The translations under genes were made by a program, and so were the position numbers. Of a stretch of DNA of 64,000 bases, positions 41,825-51,824 are shown piece after piece. Position 1 is the stretch's first letter; each line of letters opens with the position of its first letter. Origin of the DNA: Paradesertivirga superstes (GTDB lineage Bacteria; Bacteroidota; Bacteroidia; Sphingobacteriales; Sphingobacteriaceae); NCBI RefSeq assembly GCF_037622515.1, contig NZ_JBBJCN010000009.1:57224-121223 (forward strand), given 5' to 3'. The notes under the pieces are model-generated. The model searched no databases. It had not been told where the DNA came from and was given only the letters and a program-made list of their open reading frames with translations.

Positions 41825-44434
41825 TTGGCTAAGACCGAAGTTAAAGAAACTCCCTTAATGCAGCAGTATAACAGCATTAAGATTAAATATCCTGGTGCCT
41901 TATTGCTGTTCAGAGTGGGTGATTTTTATGAAACCTTTGGAGAAGACGCAATCAAAGCTTCGTCCATTCTTGGAATTGTTCTGACTAAGAGGGCAAATGG
42001 TTCTGCTTCTCATATAGAACTTGCCGGATTTCCTCACCATTCTCTGGAAACGTATTTGCCAAAGCTGGTACGTGCAGGACAGCGGGTTGCAATCTGCGAT
42101 CAGCTGGAGGACCCTAAGACAACAAAGACTATAGTGAAGAGGGGAGTTACCGAACTGGTAACTCCTGGAGTTTCGTATAGCGATAATATCCTGCAGCAAA
42201 AGTCTAATAATTACCTTGCTTCCATATATTTTGAAAAAAGTACACTGGGTATAGCCTTTTTAGATATTTCTACAGGGGAGTTTTTAGTAGCCCAGGGTAA
42301 TAGTGATTATATTGATAAATTGCTTCAAACCTTCAAGCCAACTGAAGTCATCTTTCCAAAAAACCGAAAGCGGGATTTTGTGGAAACTTTTGGCGATCGT
42401 TTTTACACATATACTTTAGATGAATGGCCATACACCGGCGATTATGCGAATGAATCGCTTTTAAAGCACTTTGATGTTAAATCTCTAAAAGGATTTGGTA
42501 TTGAGCGATTGCCGGTTGCTATTATAGCTGCCGGGGTTGCACTTCATTATCTGAATGAAACTGAGCATCGTAATCTTCAGCATATTTCATCTATCTCCAG
42601 GATTGAAGAAGAACGATATATGTGGCTCGATCGTTTTACTATCCGCAATCTCGAACTTATTGGCTCTGCCAACGAAAATGCAGTGACTTTAGTCGATGTT
42701 TTAGACCAGACCTGCTCGCCGATGGGAGCAAGAATGCTGAGACGGTGGATCGTAATGCCTTTAAAGGAAAAGAAACCCATTGAGGCCAGGTTAAATGTAG
42801 TAGATTTTCTTATCCGGGATGAAGAGATCCGCGAATCTTTACTGCATGAAATTAAACAGATCGGCGACCTGGAGCGTCTTATCTCCAAAATTGGCTTGCT
42901 TAAAGCCAATCCACGCGAGGTGTGTCAGTTAAAACGTGCCTTGTTTGCAACAGAATCAATTAAAGAGCTTTGTGAACAAACCGATAATCTTGCTTTAAAA
43001 ACTATAGCGGAACAATTGAATCCATGTGCATTGATACGGGAAAAAATTGATCGTGAATTGAATCCGGAACCTCCAGTCTTAGTTATAAAAGGAGGGGTGA
43101 TAGGAGAAGGTATAGATGAGGAGCTTGACAGATTACGTAAAATAGCTTTTGGTGGAAAGGGATATTTGGTAGAAATTCAAAAACGGGAAGCGGAAGTAAC
43201 CGGAATTCCCTCACTAAAAGTTGCTTTTAATAATGTCTTTGGTTATTACCTGGAAGTTACCAATTCCCATAAAGATAAAGTGCCTTCAGAATGGATCAGG
43301 AAACAAACTCTGGTAAATGCAGAAAGATATATAACGCCTGAATTAAAGGAATATGAAGAACAGATTTTAGGCGCTGAGGAAAAGATTCACGTGATTGAGA
43401 ACAGGCTCTATAATGAGCTTGTGCTGGCTCTTTCCGAGTATATTAAGCCCATACAGCTAAATGCGCAGCTGATCGCTCAGTTAGATGTGTTACTGTGTTT
43501 TGCAACCCTGGCAATTAAGAACTATTATGTTAAACCGCAGATTGATACCAGCAATGTATTGGATATTAAAGGGGGGCGCCATCCTGTAATAGAGAAGCGG
43601 CTTCCGGTAGGTGAGACTTATATAACAAATGATGTATTTCTCGACAGCGAAACCCAGCAGATTATCATTATAACCGGGCCCAATATGGCCGGTAAATCGG
43701 CTTTACTGCGGCAAACCGGCTTAATAGTACTAATGGCTCAAATGGGATCTTTTGTTCCCGCCAAGGAAGCTAAAATTGGGGTGGTGGATAAAATATTTAC
43801 ACGAGTGGGTGCTTCAGATAATTTATCATCGGGGGAATCAACTTTTATGGTTGAGATGAATGAGACAGCTAGTATTCTGAATAATCTTTCTGATAAAAGT
43901 TTAATTCTGCTCGACGAAATTGGCCGGGGTACTTCAACATACGACGGAATTTCAATTGCCTGGGCCATTGCAGAATTTCTGCATACTAACCCTGTCGCGA
44001 AATCAAAAACCCTTTTTGCAACGCATTACCATGAGCTAAATGAACTTTCCAACACATTTAACCGGATAAAAAACTTCAATATATCGATAAAGGAAGTTGG
44101 AAATAAAGTTATTTTTCTCCGCAAGCTGGTTCCAGGTGGCAGCGAGCATAGTTTTGGTATTCACGTGGCAAAAATGGCAGGTATGCCACCCAAATTAATT
44201 AATCGTGCTAACGAAATTTTAAGGCGCTTAGAACAGGAGCGCACAGGCGGAGAGCACATTAAAGACAGTATAAAAAAGGTTCAGCAGCAAGCTTATCAAT
44301 TACAGATGTTCTCAATTGATGATCCTGTTTTAGTTAAAATTCGCGATTTACTTAATAATCTGGATGTTAATACCCTCACTCCGGTCGAAGCATTGATGAA
44401 GCTTGATGAGATTCAGCGGGTTTTAAAGGCATAA
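41825..44434 (+). CDS. mutS: DNA mismatch repair protein MutS
   Basis: Mismatch-recognition ATPase, 869 residues. Mismatch-binding domain I has the LLLFRVGDFYETFGEDA motif, whose Phe-x-Glu (FYETF) contacts the mispair. The connector, lever and clamp domains follow, then the ATPase: Walker A GPNMAGKSALL near residue 618, the STFMVEMNETA signature, Walker B LILLDEIGRGTSTYDG, and FATHYHEL. The start is TTG at 41825 (AKTEVKETPLMQQY), as the homologous N-terminus begins there; the next ATG is 11 codons on. The short C-terminal region ends at the usual place. Confidence 0.97.
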   Translation: MAKTEVKETPLMQQYNSIKIKYPGALLLFRVGDFYETFGEDAIKASSILGIVLTKRANGSASHIELAGFPHHSLETYLPKLVRAGQRVAICDQLEDPKTTKTIVKRGVTELVTPGVSYSDNILQQKSNNYLASIYFEKSTLGIAFLDISTGEFLVAQGNSDYIDKLLQTFKPTEVIFPKNRKRDFVETFGDRFYTYTLDEWPYTGDYANESLLKHFDVKSLKGFGIERLPVAIIAAGVALHYLNETEHRNLQHISSISRIEEERYMWLDRFTIRNLELIGSANENAVTLVDVLDQTCSPMGARMLRRWIVMPLKEKKPIEARLNVVDFLIRDEEIRESLLHEIKQIGDLERLISKIGLLKANPREVCQLKRALFATESIKELCEQTDNLALKTIAEQLNPCALIREKIDRELNPEPPVLVIKGGVIGEGIDEELDRLRKIAFGGKGYLVEIQKREAEVTGIPSLKVAFNNVFGYYLEVTNSHKDKVPSEWIRKQTLVNAERYITPELKEYEEQILGAEEKIHVIENRLYNELVLALSEYIKPIQLNAQLIAQLDVLLCFATLAIKNYYVKPQIDTSNVLDIKGGRHPVIEKRLPVGETYITNDVFLDSETQQIIIITGPNMAGKSALLRQTGLIVLMAQMGSFVPAKEAKIGVVDKIFTRVGASDNLSSGESTFMVEMNETASILNNLSDKSLILLDEIGRGTSTYDGISIAWAIAEFLHTNPVAKSKTLFATHYHELNELSNTFNRIKNFNISIKEVGNKVIFLRKLVPGGSEHSFGIHVAKMAGMPPKLINRANEILRRLEQERTGGEHIKDSIKKVQQQAYQLQMFSIDDPVLVKIRDLLNNLDVNTLTPVEALMKLDEIQRVLKA

Positions 44435-44540
44435 TAAATTTTTGATATTCTTACGTTTATACATCACGTTGTGGATGTTATCAACCTCTGTTAAGAACTT
44501 CATTAGCCTGTCCGAATCAATTTTTAAGATATTGGGTCCT

Positions 44541-45083
44541 ATGATGATTTTATACAAGAGAAAATTAAATTTTTTATCCATCCTATTTATTGGAGCTCTT
44601 GTTTTTACATCTTGTAAAAGCTCAAAAATTCTTACCGATGCTTCAACTGCCAGAAACAAAGATTTTAAGGGGAATGTTCAGGAGCGCTATGCCGCTTTGA
44701 TGAATGTTGATGAAAAAGATATCAGAAATGAAAAGCTTTACCGTTTCATAGACGATTGGATGGGAGTTCCAAATGTTCCCGGCAGGATGGATAAAAAAGG
44801 AGCAGATTGTTCAGGCTTTACCGTTTTACTTCAAAAAGAGATTTATAATCGTCAGCTACCCCGAACTGCATCACAAATGGCTGAAAGTATAAAAAGAAAG
44901 TACGAGGATGAATTAAAAGAAGGTGACCTTGTGTTTTTTAATTTTAACGGGCAGAAATTCAATCATGTTGGCATTTATCTTCAAAATAATCGATTTGTAC
45001 ATGTTTCTACCAGTAAAGGGGTTATTGTAAGTAATCTTAAAGACCCCTGGTATTATAAATATTTTTCGCGTGGCGGATTGTGA
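44541..45083 (+). CDS. NlpC/P60 (C40) family lipoprotein peptidase
   Basis: Cell-wall endopeptidase-type lipoprotein. The start at 44541 (MMILYKRKLNF) gives a positive N-terminus, a hydrophobic core and a lipobox ending FTSC; an ATG at 44442 extends the frame by 33 residues without sense as a signal. The NlpC/P60 domain (about residues 75-180) has the catalytic Cys in GADCSGFTVLL, the His in FNHVGIYL, and a third polar residue in FVHVSTSKG. It should cut gamma-D-Glu-diamino acid bonds of peptidoglycan in the periplasm. It follows mutS on the same strand and converges with smc. Confidence 0.9.
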   Translation: MMILYKRKLNFLSILFIGALVFTSCKSSKILTDASTARNKDFKGNVQERYAALMNVDEKDIRNEKLYRFIDDWMGVPNVPGRMDKKGADCSGFTVLLQKEIYNRQLPRTASQMAESIKRKYEDELKEGDLVFFNFNGQKFNHVGIYLQNNRFVHVSTSKGVIVSNLKDPWYYKYFSRGGL

Positions 45084-45110
45084 TAAGTTTTGTTCGATAA
45101 GTTGGGATAT

Positions 45111-48100
45111 TTAAGCAACTTCTCTCAAATCTACAGCCACAACTCTTGAAATTCCCTGTTCTACCATTGTAACTCCGTAAATAATGTCGGTGCTGGCTAT
45201 AGTTCTCTTGTTATGCGAAACTATAATGAACTGTGACTGATTTGAGAATTTCCGGATGATATTGTTGAACTTATCAATATTCGTGTCATCAAGAGGGGCA
45301 TCTACTTCATCAAAAATACAAAAAGGTGCGGGTTTAAGCAGATATAGTGAGAAGAGCAGGGCGGTGGCTGTAAGTGTTTTCTCACCACCCGACAACTGGT
45401 TAATGGATAGAGGTCTTTTTCCTTTTGGCCGGGCAATAATATCAATGTCTGATTCAAGGGGATTTTCAGGATTATTTAAAATTAAATCGCAATTATCTTC
45501 TTCATTAAAAAGTGACCGGAATACCCGGATAAAATCCTCTCTGACGTGAGTAAATGCGGCCATAAATTTATCCTTAGCCGTTTCGTCTATTTCTTTTATG
45601 GTTTCGAGTAATGAAGATTTAGCAGTAAGCAAATCTTTCTTTTGGGTTTGAATAAATGTAAACCGTTCATTCATTTCACGATAAGCCTCCATTGCCATAG
45701 GGTTGATGCCGCCAAAGTCGTCAAGTTGCTGTTTTAATCGTTCGGTTTTTTCTTTCAAAACAGATTCACTTTCTTTTTCCTGATTTTGTACTGAATCATC
45801 AGTTTCACCAGCATCAAGCAGATCGTTGATGTCAATTGAAAATTCAATCGAAAGGCGTTCTTTTAAAGCATTCAGCTCGAGCTTCAGGCTTGTTTTTTTA
45901 TCCTTGATCTCATTGAAAATTACATCTGCCTGCTCTTTGGTTTTCCTTAGGGTTGAGATTGAATTCTCGATTTCAGCGATAAGCCCCTTTGCTTCATAGT
46001 ACTTCTGTTCCGATTCAGAAACTCCTTTTTCAAACTCTTCTTTTTGAACATACATACTGATCAGGTCCTCATCCGAATGATCTACATGTTGTAAGGTATC
46101 AGTGATGTCTGCCCGGGTTTTATTTAGTTCGGCAGAATTCAATTCTATTTTATTCTCAAGTGTTCTTTGCTGACTATCACGGTATTCTAAATCTTTTTCA
46201 ATACCCGATACTTTGTTCTGCTGCTGATGAAATCGAATGTTTTCCTGGTTGAAGGATGTCGATTTTTCTGTAACCAAATCAGAAAGTTCCTGAAATGCCT
46301 GTTGCTTCTCAATAAGCAAATTGCCGGCCTCATATTTTTGTGTTTTCAATTCAATAAGCCTGGGCTCTGCTTTCTGAAAATCCTCTTCAATAGATTTTAT
46401 CTTCTGTTCAATATCTTTCTGGCGATTCTGGCTGTTTTGAATGAAAGCAGCATACTGCTCCTGCCTGGTGCTTAATGAGATGAGATCGTTGTTTAAGCGG
46501 TTTATTTCTTGCTGTAATATGAGGATTTCCTGTTTTTTTAAGGATGTTTTCAGGTCTGCAACTTTATGTCCTTCCTGCTCAATAAAGGTTTTTAGTGTAC
46601 TTATCGAATTTTCCAGCGAGCGGATCTCTTTCGCTAAGTTTTCAAGATTTTTAGCTCTGCCGATGCGTTTTCCTTCAAACAATCCTACCGATCCGCCGGT
46701 CATACTTATCCGGTTCTTTGTGAATTTTCCGCTGCTGCTGAGAATTACCAGGCTATTTTCCGGGAGCGCGTTCCCCAGTTCTTCCTCATCGCCGGTTGAG
46801 AGGTAAACATTTTTTAGGAGATGTCTGCACAAACGTCCATATTTATCATCCACATCGATGATACTTAAAGCGGAAATAAAATTGCTGCTCGCAATAACAA
46901 GCTCTTCTGGTTCCGGATTTTTCTCCAGGGCCTCGAGTATGAAGAAATTTGCCCTTCCTTTTGCCGAATCGCTCAATAGTCTGATTGCCTGTATCGCCTC
47001 AGCCTGAGTTTCTACCACGTAGTGATTCATTACCGGCTCCAGATAATTCTCAATAGCAATCCGGTAATCTTCTTTACAAAAAAGTACGTCGGAAAAAAGT
47101 GGCGCCTGTTTTGCCCAGCCGGTGTTTTTTTTCAAGAATCGTATCGACTCAGGAAATCCTTCCAGATTATCAACTAACGATTTGATTAAATTGTATTCGT
47201 TTTGTTTGGAATCCAGTCTTCGGCTTTCGCCGGATAATTTGTCCTTATGCAGATGGATCTGCTCTTCAGTATTGCTGATTTGTAGTTGAAGTGCTTCTTC
47301 ATGCTCGACCAGATCAGCTGATTCTTTACTCTTAATGGCTAATTTTTGCTCAACTTCAAAGATGGCTTTGTTAAACTCATTTAGTTCTGCCTCTTTCGAT
47401 TCAGCGTCACTTGAATTTCTGCTGATCTCCTGTTTAAGCGCATCTTTCTGAATGTTTAATACAGTAAGTTCTTTCTCAGAGTTGTATACTTGATTTTGAA
47501 GGTTGCTATTGTCTTTTACCAGGGCATCTAATCCTGCTTTAGACGATTGCTGCTGAACCCTTAATTCATCAAGTTCTTCTTTTTTATCGCTGAGGTTGCT
47601 TTTTATAGAATTGAGATGTTCAGTCTCAAGCATATGCTCTTCATGGAGCCTTTTAACGTTGTATAACACATGATTGAGTTGATTCTTGTCTTTTTCAAGT
47701 TCTTCGCTTACCCGTTTTTCTTTTTCCTGTAAATAACGTAACTGCTCGTTCTTTATCTTTTTCTCACTTTCGTAAGCCCTGATTTTAGAGGTGAATTCAT
47801 TCGTTGCCTTTTGCTGCGCAGAAAGATTTTTTTCTTTAGTCAGAGCTTCACTCTTTTGCTGTTGCAGAGCTGCCTCGAGTTTGTCTATTTGTGTGGTTAT
47901 TTCTGTTATATCAACAGAATTGTTTAATTGCTGCTCATCAAGTTTTTCCAGCGATTCTCTGTAGCCGACAATTTTAAAAGAGGCCAGCGTAATACTCATG
48001 GCTTTGTACTGCTCCTTTAATTTATAATACCTTTCGGCTTTTTTTGCCTGGTTTTCTAATGTTTTGAGGTTTTTTTCTATTTCGAATAGGAGATCTTCAA

Positions 48101-48671
48101 CCCGGCTCAAATCCGCTTCTGTTTCCTTAAGCTTATTTAATGTTTGTTTTTTGCGCAGCTTGTATTTAGATATCCCTGATGCTTCCTCAAACAGTGCACG
48201 TCGCGACCCTTCTTTATTGGCGATAATTTCATCAATCATTTTCAGCTCAATGATAGAGTAGGAGTCGGCGCCTATTCCGGTATCAAGAAACAGGTCGGTT
48301 ATATCTTTTAATCGGCATTGCACATCATTCAGGCGGTATTCACTCTCGCCACTCCGGTATAGTTTACGGGTGATTGTTACCTGAGAATAATCGGTGGGAA
48401 GGATGTTTTTTGTGTTATCGAAGGTCAAAGATACTTCTGCAAGCTGTGAGGGTTTACGTGATTTTGTCCCGTTGAAGATGATATTCTCCATCTTTTCTGA
48501 TCGGAGCATACGTGTGCTTTGTTCACCCAAAACCCAGCGGATGGCATCTACCACGTTCGATTTTCCGCAGCCATTTGGCCCGACGATCGCAGTAACGCCT
48601 TCGTTGAAGTTAATCGTAATTTTATCACCAAAGCTTTTAAAGCCCTTTATTTCCAGCCGGTTTAATTGCAT
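45111..48671 (-). CDS. smc: Chromosome segregation protein SMC
   Basis: Structural-maintenance-of-chromosomes ATPase, 1186 residues. The N-terminal head starts LEIKGFKSFGDK and carries Walker A VGPNGCGKSNVVDAIRW (near residue 32); coiled-coil arms follow (about 165-500 and 680-1010), with the hinge between (about 510-670, LEGFPESIRFLKKNTGW, GGSVGLFEGKR). The C-terminal head has the LSGGEKTLTATALLFSLYLLKPAPFCIFDEVDAPLDDTN signature and Walker B. It organises and segregates the chromosome as a dimer with ScpA/ScpB, which are not encoded here. Confidence 0.97.
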   Translation of the reverse strand: MQLNRLEIKGFKSFGDKITINFNEGVTAIVGPNGCGKSNVVDAIRWVLGEQSTRMLRSEKMENIIFNGTKSRKPSQLAEVSLTFDNTKNILPTDYSQVTITRKLYRSGESEYRLNDVQCRLKDITDLFLDTGIGADSYSIIELKMIDEIIANKEGSRRALFEEASGISKYKLRKKQTLNKLKETEADLSRVEDLLFEIEKNLKTLENQAKKAERYYKLKEQYKAMSITLASFKIVGYRESLEKLDEQQLNNSVDITEITTQIDKLEAALQQQKSEALTKEKNLSAQQKATNEFTSKIRAYESEKKIKNEQLRYLQEKEKRVSEELEKDKNQLNHVLYNVKRLHEEHMLETEHLNSIKSNLSDKKEELDELRVQQQSSKAGLDALVKDNSNLQNQVYNSEKELTVLNIQKDALKQEISRNSSDAESKEAELNEFNKAIFEVEQKLAIKSKESADLVEHEEALQLQISNTEEQIHLHKDKLSGESRRLDSKQNEYNLIKSLVDNLEGFPESIRFLKKNTGWAKQAPLFSDVLFCKEDYRIAIENYLEPVMNHYVVETQAEAIQAIRLLSDSAKGRANFFILEALEKNPEPEELVIASSNFISALSIIDVDDKYGRLCRHLLKNVYLSTGDEEELGNALPENSLVILSSSGKFTKNRISMTGGSVGLFEGKRIGRAKNLENLAKEIRSLENSISTLKTFIEQEGHKVADLKTSLKKQEILILQQEINRLNNDLISLSTRQEQYAAFIQNSQNRQKDIEQKIKSIEEDFQKAEPRLIELKTQKYEAGNLLIEKQQAFQELSDLVTEKSTSFNQENIRFHQQQNKVSGIEKDLEYRDSQQRTLENKIELNSAELNKTRADITDTLQHVDHSDEDLISMYVQKEEFEKGVSESEQKYYEAKGLIAEIENSISTLRKTKEQADVIFNEIKDKKTSLKLELNALKERLSIEFSIDINDLLDAGETDDSVQNQEKESESVLKEKTERLKQQLDDFGGINPMAMEAYREMNERFTFIQTQKKDLLTAKSSLLETIKEIDETAKDKFMAAFTHVREDFIRVFRSLFNEEDNCDLILNNPENPLESDIDIIARPKGKRPLSINQLSGGEKTLTATALLFSLYLLKPAPFCIFDEVDAPLDDTNIDKFNNIIRKFSNQSQFIIVSHNKRTIASTDIIYGVTMVEQGISRVVAVDLREVA

Positions 48672-48792
48672 CTTTTTTAAAAAGGCAAAAGCCTAAAACA
48701 CCTCACAAAAAATGGATTAGCAATTTATAGATTTTATGCAGTTTATAGTATATTTTTTATGTTAAAATCTTAATTTATTGTACTTTGCTTGT

Positions 48793-49263
48793 ATGGAAAA
48801 CCTTTTACCTTTTCTTGCGGGTCTGGCATATATGGCTTATAAAATCTATGAGAATTACCAAAAAGGTCAGGAAGAAGCCAGAAAACGTAATCCTTCTCAG
48901 CCGTATTCAGATGTTGAAGAAGAAACCTATCAGGAGTGGAAGGGAGAGGATATTTATGTTCCCACTAAATCTATTCTTGATAAAGAGGTTCCGCCCGAAA
49001 AATATCATGAGCCCAAATATGAGCGTATGATTGAAACTCCCTACCGTGAGCCGGTTAGGAAAGAAGCCAAAGCAACAATACCAAGCGTCGTTGAACTATT
49101 TAATCCGGAGGAACCCGCCGAAGAGGTGGTAAAAAACCGCGAAATACATGCGCCTCATAGACACAAGTTTGTAGCAAGTCAGGAGGAAGTGGACCTGTCT
49201 TCTGATTTTGATTTCAGAGATGCTATTATTAAGGAGGCCGTTTTAAACAGGCCGCAGTATTAA
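48793..49263 (+). CDS. Hypothetical protein with N-terminal membrane helix
   Basis: A 156-residue protein from ATG 48793 (a TTG at 48778 adds five residues). The first ~18 residues form a membrane-inserting stretch (ENLLPFLAGLAYMAYKIYE), and the rest is charged and proline-rich (YQKGQEEARKRNPSQPYSDVEEETYQEW), probably disordered. No family is recognised. It lies divergent from smc and convergent with the sigma factor gene. Confidence 0.72.
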   Translation: MENLLPFLAGLAYMAYKIYENYQKGQEEARKRNPSQPYSDVEEETYQEWKGEDIYVPTKSILDKEVPPEKYHEPKYERMIETPYREPVRKEAKATIPSVVELFNPEEPAEEVVKNREIHAPHRHKFVASQEEVDLSSDFDFRDAIIKEAVLNRPQY

Positions 49264-49290
49264 TTTCCTTTGCAATCCAGATTTTATTCC

Positions 49291-49326
49291 AAAAAAAAAA
49301 GGCCTACATTTCTGTAAGCCTTTCTT
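49291..49326 (-). terminator. Intrinsic terminator of the primary sigma gene (bidirectional)
   Basis: AAGGCCTACA pairs with TGTAAGCCTT (one mismatch) around a TTTC loop. A run of ten A precedes it on the plus strand, which is a T-tract for leftward transcripts; TTTCTTT follows on the right. It ends the sigma factor transcript and may also stop the converging gene. Confidence 0.85.
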
Positions 49327-49343
49327 TAGTATTTAGTCAAAAT

Positions 49344-50204
49344 TTATCCCAGATAAGATTTTAAAATTTTACTTCTTGAGGTATGACGCAGGCGCTGTAA
49401 AGCTTTATCCTTAATTTGTCTTACGCGTTCGCGGGTAAGATTGAATTTCTCTCCGATTTCTTCAAGAGATAAAGGATGATTACTGCCTAGGCCAAAGAAA
49501 AGAACGATAATTTCACGCTCGCGTTCGGTTAAGGTTTGTAATGAACGTTTGATTTCTTCAGATAATGATTCGTCAATTAAGTTACTATCTGTGCTTTGTT
49601 CTCCGTTCTCCAATACATCCAACAATGTATTTTCTTCACCTTGAACAAATGGTGCATCCATAGAAACATGGCGACCCGAGTTACTTAATGTATCAGATAT
49701 TTTGTCAACGGTGGTTTCTAAAGTATCTGCCAGTTCTTCCGGAGAAGGCTCGCGTTCGTATTCTTGTTCGAGCCTTGAAAAGGCCTTACTTATTTTACTT
49801 AGTGAACCTACCTGGTTTAAAGGTAAACGAACAATACGGGATTGCTCTGCAATGGCCTGTAAAATTGACTGGCGAATCCACCATACAGCATATGAAATGA
49901 ATTTGAAACCTTTAGTTTCATCAAAACGTTTTGCGGCCTTAATTAAGCCAAGATTTCCTTCATTAATAAGGTCACCTAAGGTAAGACCCTGGTTTTGATA
50001 CTGTTTTGCAACAGAAACTACGAAACGTAAATTTGTCTTGGTTAAGCGTTCTAAAGCGGCCTGATCACCTTCGCGAATTTTTTGAGCAAGAATTACTTCT
50101 TCTTCAGCAGTGATTAAGTCTACTTTACCAATTTCGTGTAAATATTTGTCGAGAGATTGTGACTCACGATTGGTAATGGATTGTGTTATTTTGAGTTGTC
50201 TCAT
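49344..50204 (-). CDS. rpoD: Primary RNA polymerase sigma factor (RpoD/SigA type)
   Basis: Group 1-type sigma-70 factor, 286 residues, the short form usual in Bacteroidota. Region 1.2 is SLDKYLHEIGKVDLITAEEE, region 2 has NLRFVVSVAKQYQNQGLTLGDLINEGNLGLIKAAKRFDETKGFKFISYAVWWIRQSI, region 3 EQSRIVRLP, and region 4.2 SLEEIGEKFNLTRERVRQIKDKALQRLR. This factor recognises the TTTG / TAnnTTTG promoters of the phylum, examples of which are annotated at guaA and purM. No region 1.1 is present, as expected. Confidence 0.95.
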   Translation of the reverse strand: MRQLKITQSITNRESQSLDKYLHEIGKVDLITAEEEVILAQKIREGDQAALERLTKTNLRFVVSVAKQYQNQGLTLGDLINEGNLGLIKAAKRFDETKGFKFISYAVWWIRQSILQAIAEQSRIVRLPLNQVGSLSKISKAFSRLEQEYEREPSPEELADTLETTVDKISDTLSNSGRHVSMDAPFVQGEENTLLDVLENGEQSTDSNLIDESLSEEIKRSLQTLTEREREIIVLFFGLGSNHPLSLEEIGEKFNLTRERVRQIKDKALQRLRHTSRSKILKSYLG

Positions 50205-50488
50205 TTAAAGTACGATACCCCTTTGTTAAAGCGTTTGCAAAGTTAAAAACTTTTATAAGGATTTAACGCTAAAAAAGGAGAAAAGTTGTAATAAAATTTA
50301 TTATAAATTCAAAGCTTTTGTTAACAAAAATCGTTCCAGTTGATATTTTAGGGTGATTTTTATGAGGGGAAAATGAAAAATATGAATATGGATAAAAAAA
50401 AATGAGCGGTATTTTCTTTCGTCATAAGAAATATTTAAGCCGCACTTCTGATACTCAATAACGTTTATAAATATGAATAGGTATTTCT

Positions 50489-51325
50489 TTAAATATTTTT
50501 TAGACTGAACGTTTCGCCCAATCGTATTCCTCTTTCAGTGTTAATTAGTGTGCAGCACTCATTTACTGCGTCGTGCTCCATGAAAAGAATGTACTCCCTT
50601 TCAAAGGCCTCGTTTAAAATTTCCTTTTTTTCTTCCATAGATTTCAAAGGAAATACATCATAGCCAGCTACATACGGGATTGGTATATGGCCGCTTGTAG
50701 GAATTAAATCTGCAGTATAGAGTATAGTTTTGCCTTTATAATGTATTTCCGGCAGCATCATGGCATCTGTATGTCCAAAAGTAAAGCGGACTTTAATGTC
50801 ATTGCTAAATTCCGGGTGTTCGGGATCTATAAATTTAAGCTGTCCGCTTTCCTGAATTGGTAAGATGTTCTCTTTTAAAAAGGAAGCTTTTTCTCTTTCG
50901 TTTGGATAAAGGGCCCAGTTCCAGTGTTTCTCATTGCTCCAGTAAGTAGCGTTTTTAAATGCAGGAACTAAGTTTTCTCCATTTCTTTCAATCGCTCCGC
51001 CGACGTGGTCCAGATGCAGGTGTGTAAGGAACACATCAGTTATATCATCTTTGGAAAATCCGCATGTTGCCAGAGACTTTTCCAGCGAGTCATCTCCATG
51101 CAAAGAGTAATAACTTAAGAACTTTTCGCTTTGTTTATTTCCTATACCCGTATCTACTAATATGAGCCTGTTTCCGTCTTCAATAAGCAGAGAACGCATA
51201 GCAAATGTGCAAAGGTTCTTTTCGTCGGCAGGATTAGTTTTACTCCAAATGGTTTTAGGAACCACGCCAAACATCGCACCCCCGTCTAACTTAAAGAGTC
51301 CGGTTTCTATCGAGTAGAGATTCAT
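50489..51325 (-). CDS. Metallo-beta-lactamase fold hydrolase
   Basis: A 278-residue MBL-fold enzyme with the metal motif THLHLDHVGG (near residue 97) and later His and Asp ligands (GHTDAMM, YTADLIPTSGH). The overall layout (LLIEDGNRLILVDTGIGNK at the front) is like lactonases of the AiiA/quorum-quenching and related hydrolase groups, but the substrate is not clear. It lacks a signal peptide, so it is cytoplasmic. It is followed by nothing co-directional in close coupling; the SMR gene is 59 bp upstream. Confidence 0.9.
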   Translation of the reverse strand: MNLYSIETGLFKLDGGAMFGVVPKTIWSKTNPADEKNLCTFAMRSLLIEDGNRLILVDTGIGNKQSEKFLSYYSLHGDDSLEKSLATCGFSKDDITDVFLTHLHLDHVGGAIERNGENLVPAFKNATYWSNEKHWNWALYPNEREKASFLKENILPIQESGQLKFIDPEHPEFSNDIKVRFTFGHTDAMMLPEIHYKGKTILYTADLIPTSGHIPIPYVAGYDVFPLKSMEEKKEILNEAFEREYILFMEHDAVNECCTLINTERGIRLGETFSLKNI

Positions 51326-51384
51326 ATTATGAGGATAAGGGTAAAATCTGGAAGCATCTTTGTAATTATTCCTTCAAGGTCAAA

Positions 51385-51705
51385 TTAACTTTTAGTAACT
51401 ACTTTTAATCCTAAAATAGAAGCTATCAGTAGAAATAAAAAAAATAATCTCCAGAAGTCAGACGACTCTTTAAATAAAAATATGCCGACCAATACAGATC
51501 CAGCTGCTCCAATGCCTGTCCATACTGCATATGCAGTTCCCATGGGCAAGGTTTGAATGGCTTTATTGAGTAAAATAAAGCTAAGGCTTATACAAATAAA
51601 GAAGCCTATGCTCCAGCCGGGCCGGCTGAAATTATTTGATAATTTTAAGCAGGTAGTAAAACCAATTTCAAACAAACCACCAAGAATGAGGAAGAACCAA
51701 GCCAT
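51385..51705 (-). CDS. Small multidrug resistance (SMR) family transporter
   Basis: A 106-residue, four-helix membrane protein with the central Glu in GLFEIGFTTCLK (Glu13, the proton/substrate site) and the signature TLPMGTAYAVWTGIGAAGSVLVGIFLFKES. This signature is close to SugE/Gdx-type guanidinium exporters, but helix 1 has EIGFTT, as in QacE-like members, so the substrate is open. It dimerises in the inner membrane. No guanidine riboswitch is seen upstream. Confidence 0.92.
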   Translation of the reverse strand: MAWFFLILGGLFEIGFTTCLKLSNNFSRPGWSIGFFICISLSFILLNKAIQTLPMGTAYAVWTGIGAAGSVLVGIFLFKESSDFWRLFFLFLLIASILGLKVVTKS

Positions 51706-51752
51706 AGGGATTTACAATTTTTGATTTACGAATTAAACGTAAAACCAAGGGA

Positions 51753-51783
51753 TTAATAAAAAAAACCTGCCGTTTGGCAGGTT
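51753..51783 (-). terminator. Intrinsic terminator of lpd
   Basis: AACCTGCC pairs with GGCAGGTT around an AAAC loop (leftward reading) and is followed by a run of eight T. It lies 41 bp after the lpd stop codon. Confidence 0.9.
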
Positions 51784-51824
51784 ATAGTATATTGGTAGCA
51801 ATGCCTTTCAGCATTTTGCTTGTT

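Noticed and set aside
51385..51720. Guanidine riboswitch before the SMR exporter gene
   Set aside because: The upstream side (51706-51752) is too short and shows no conserved riboswitch pattern before the lpd terminator.
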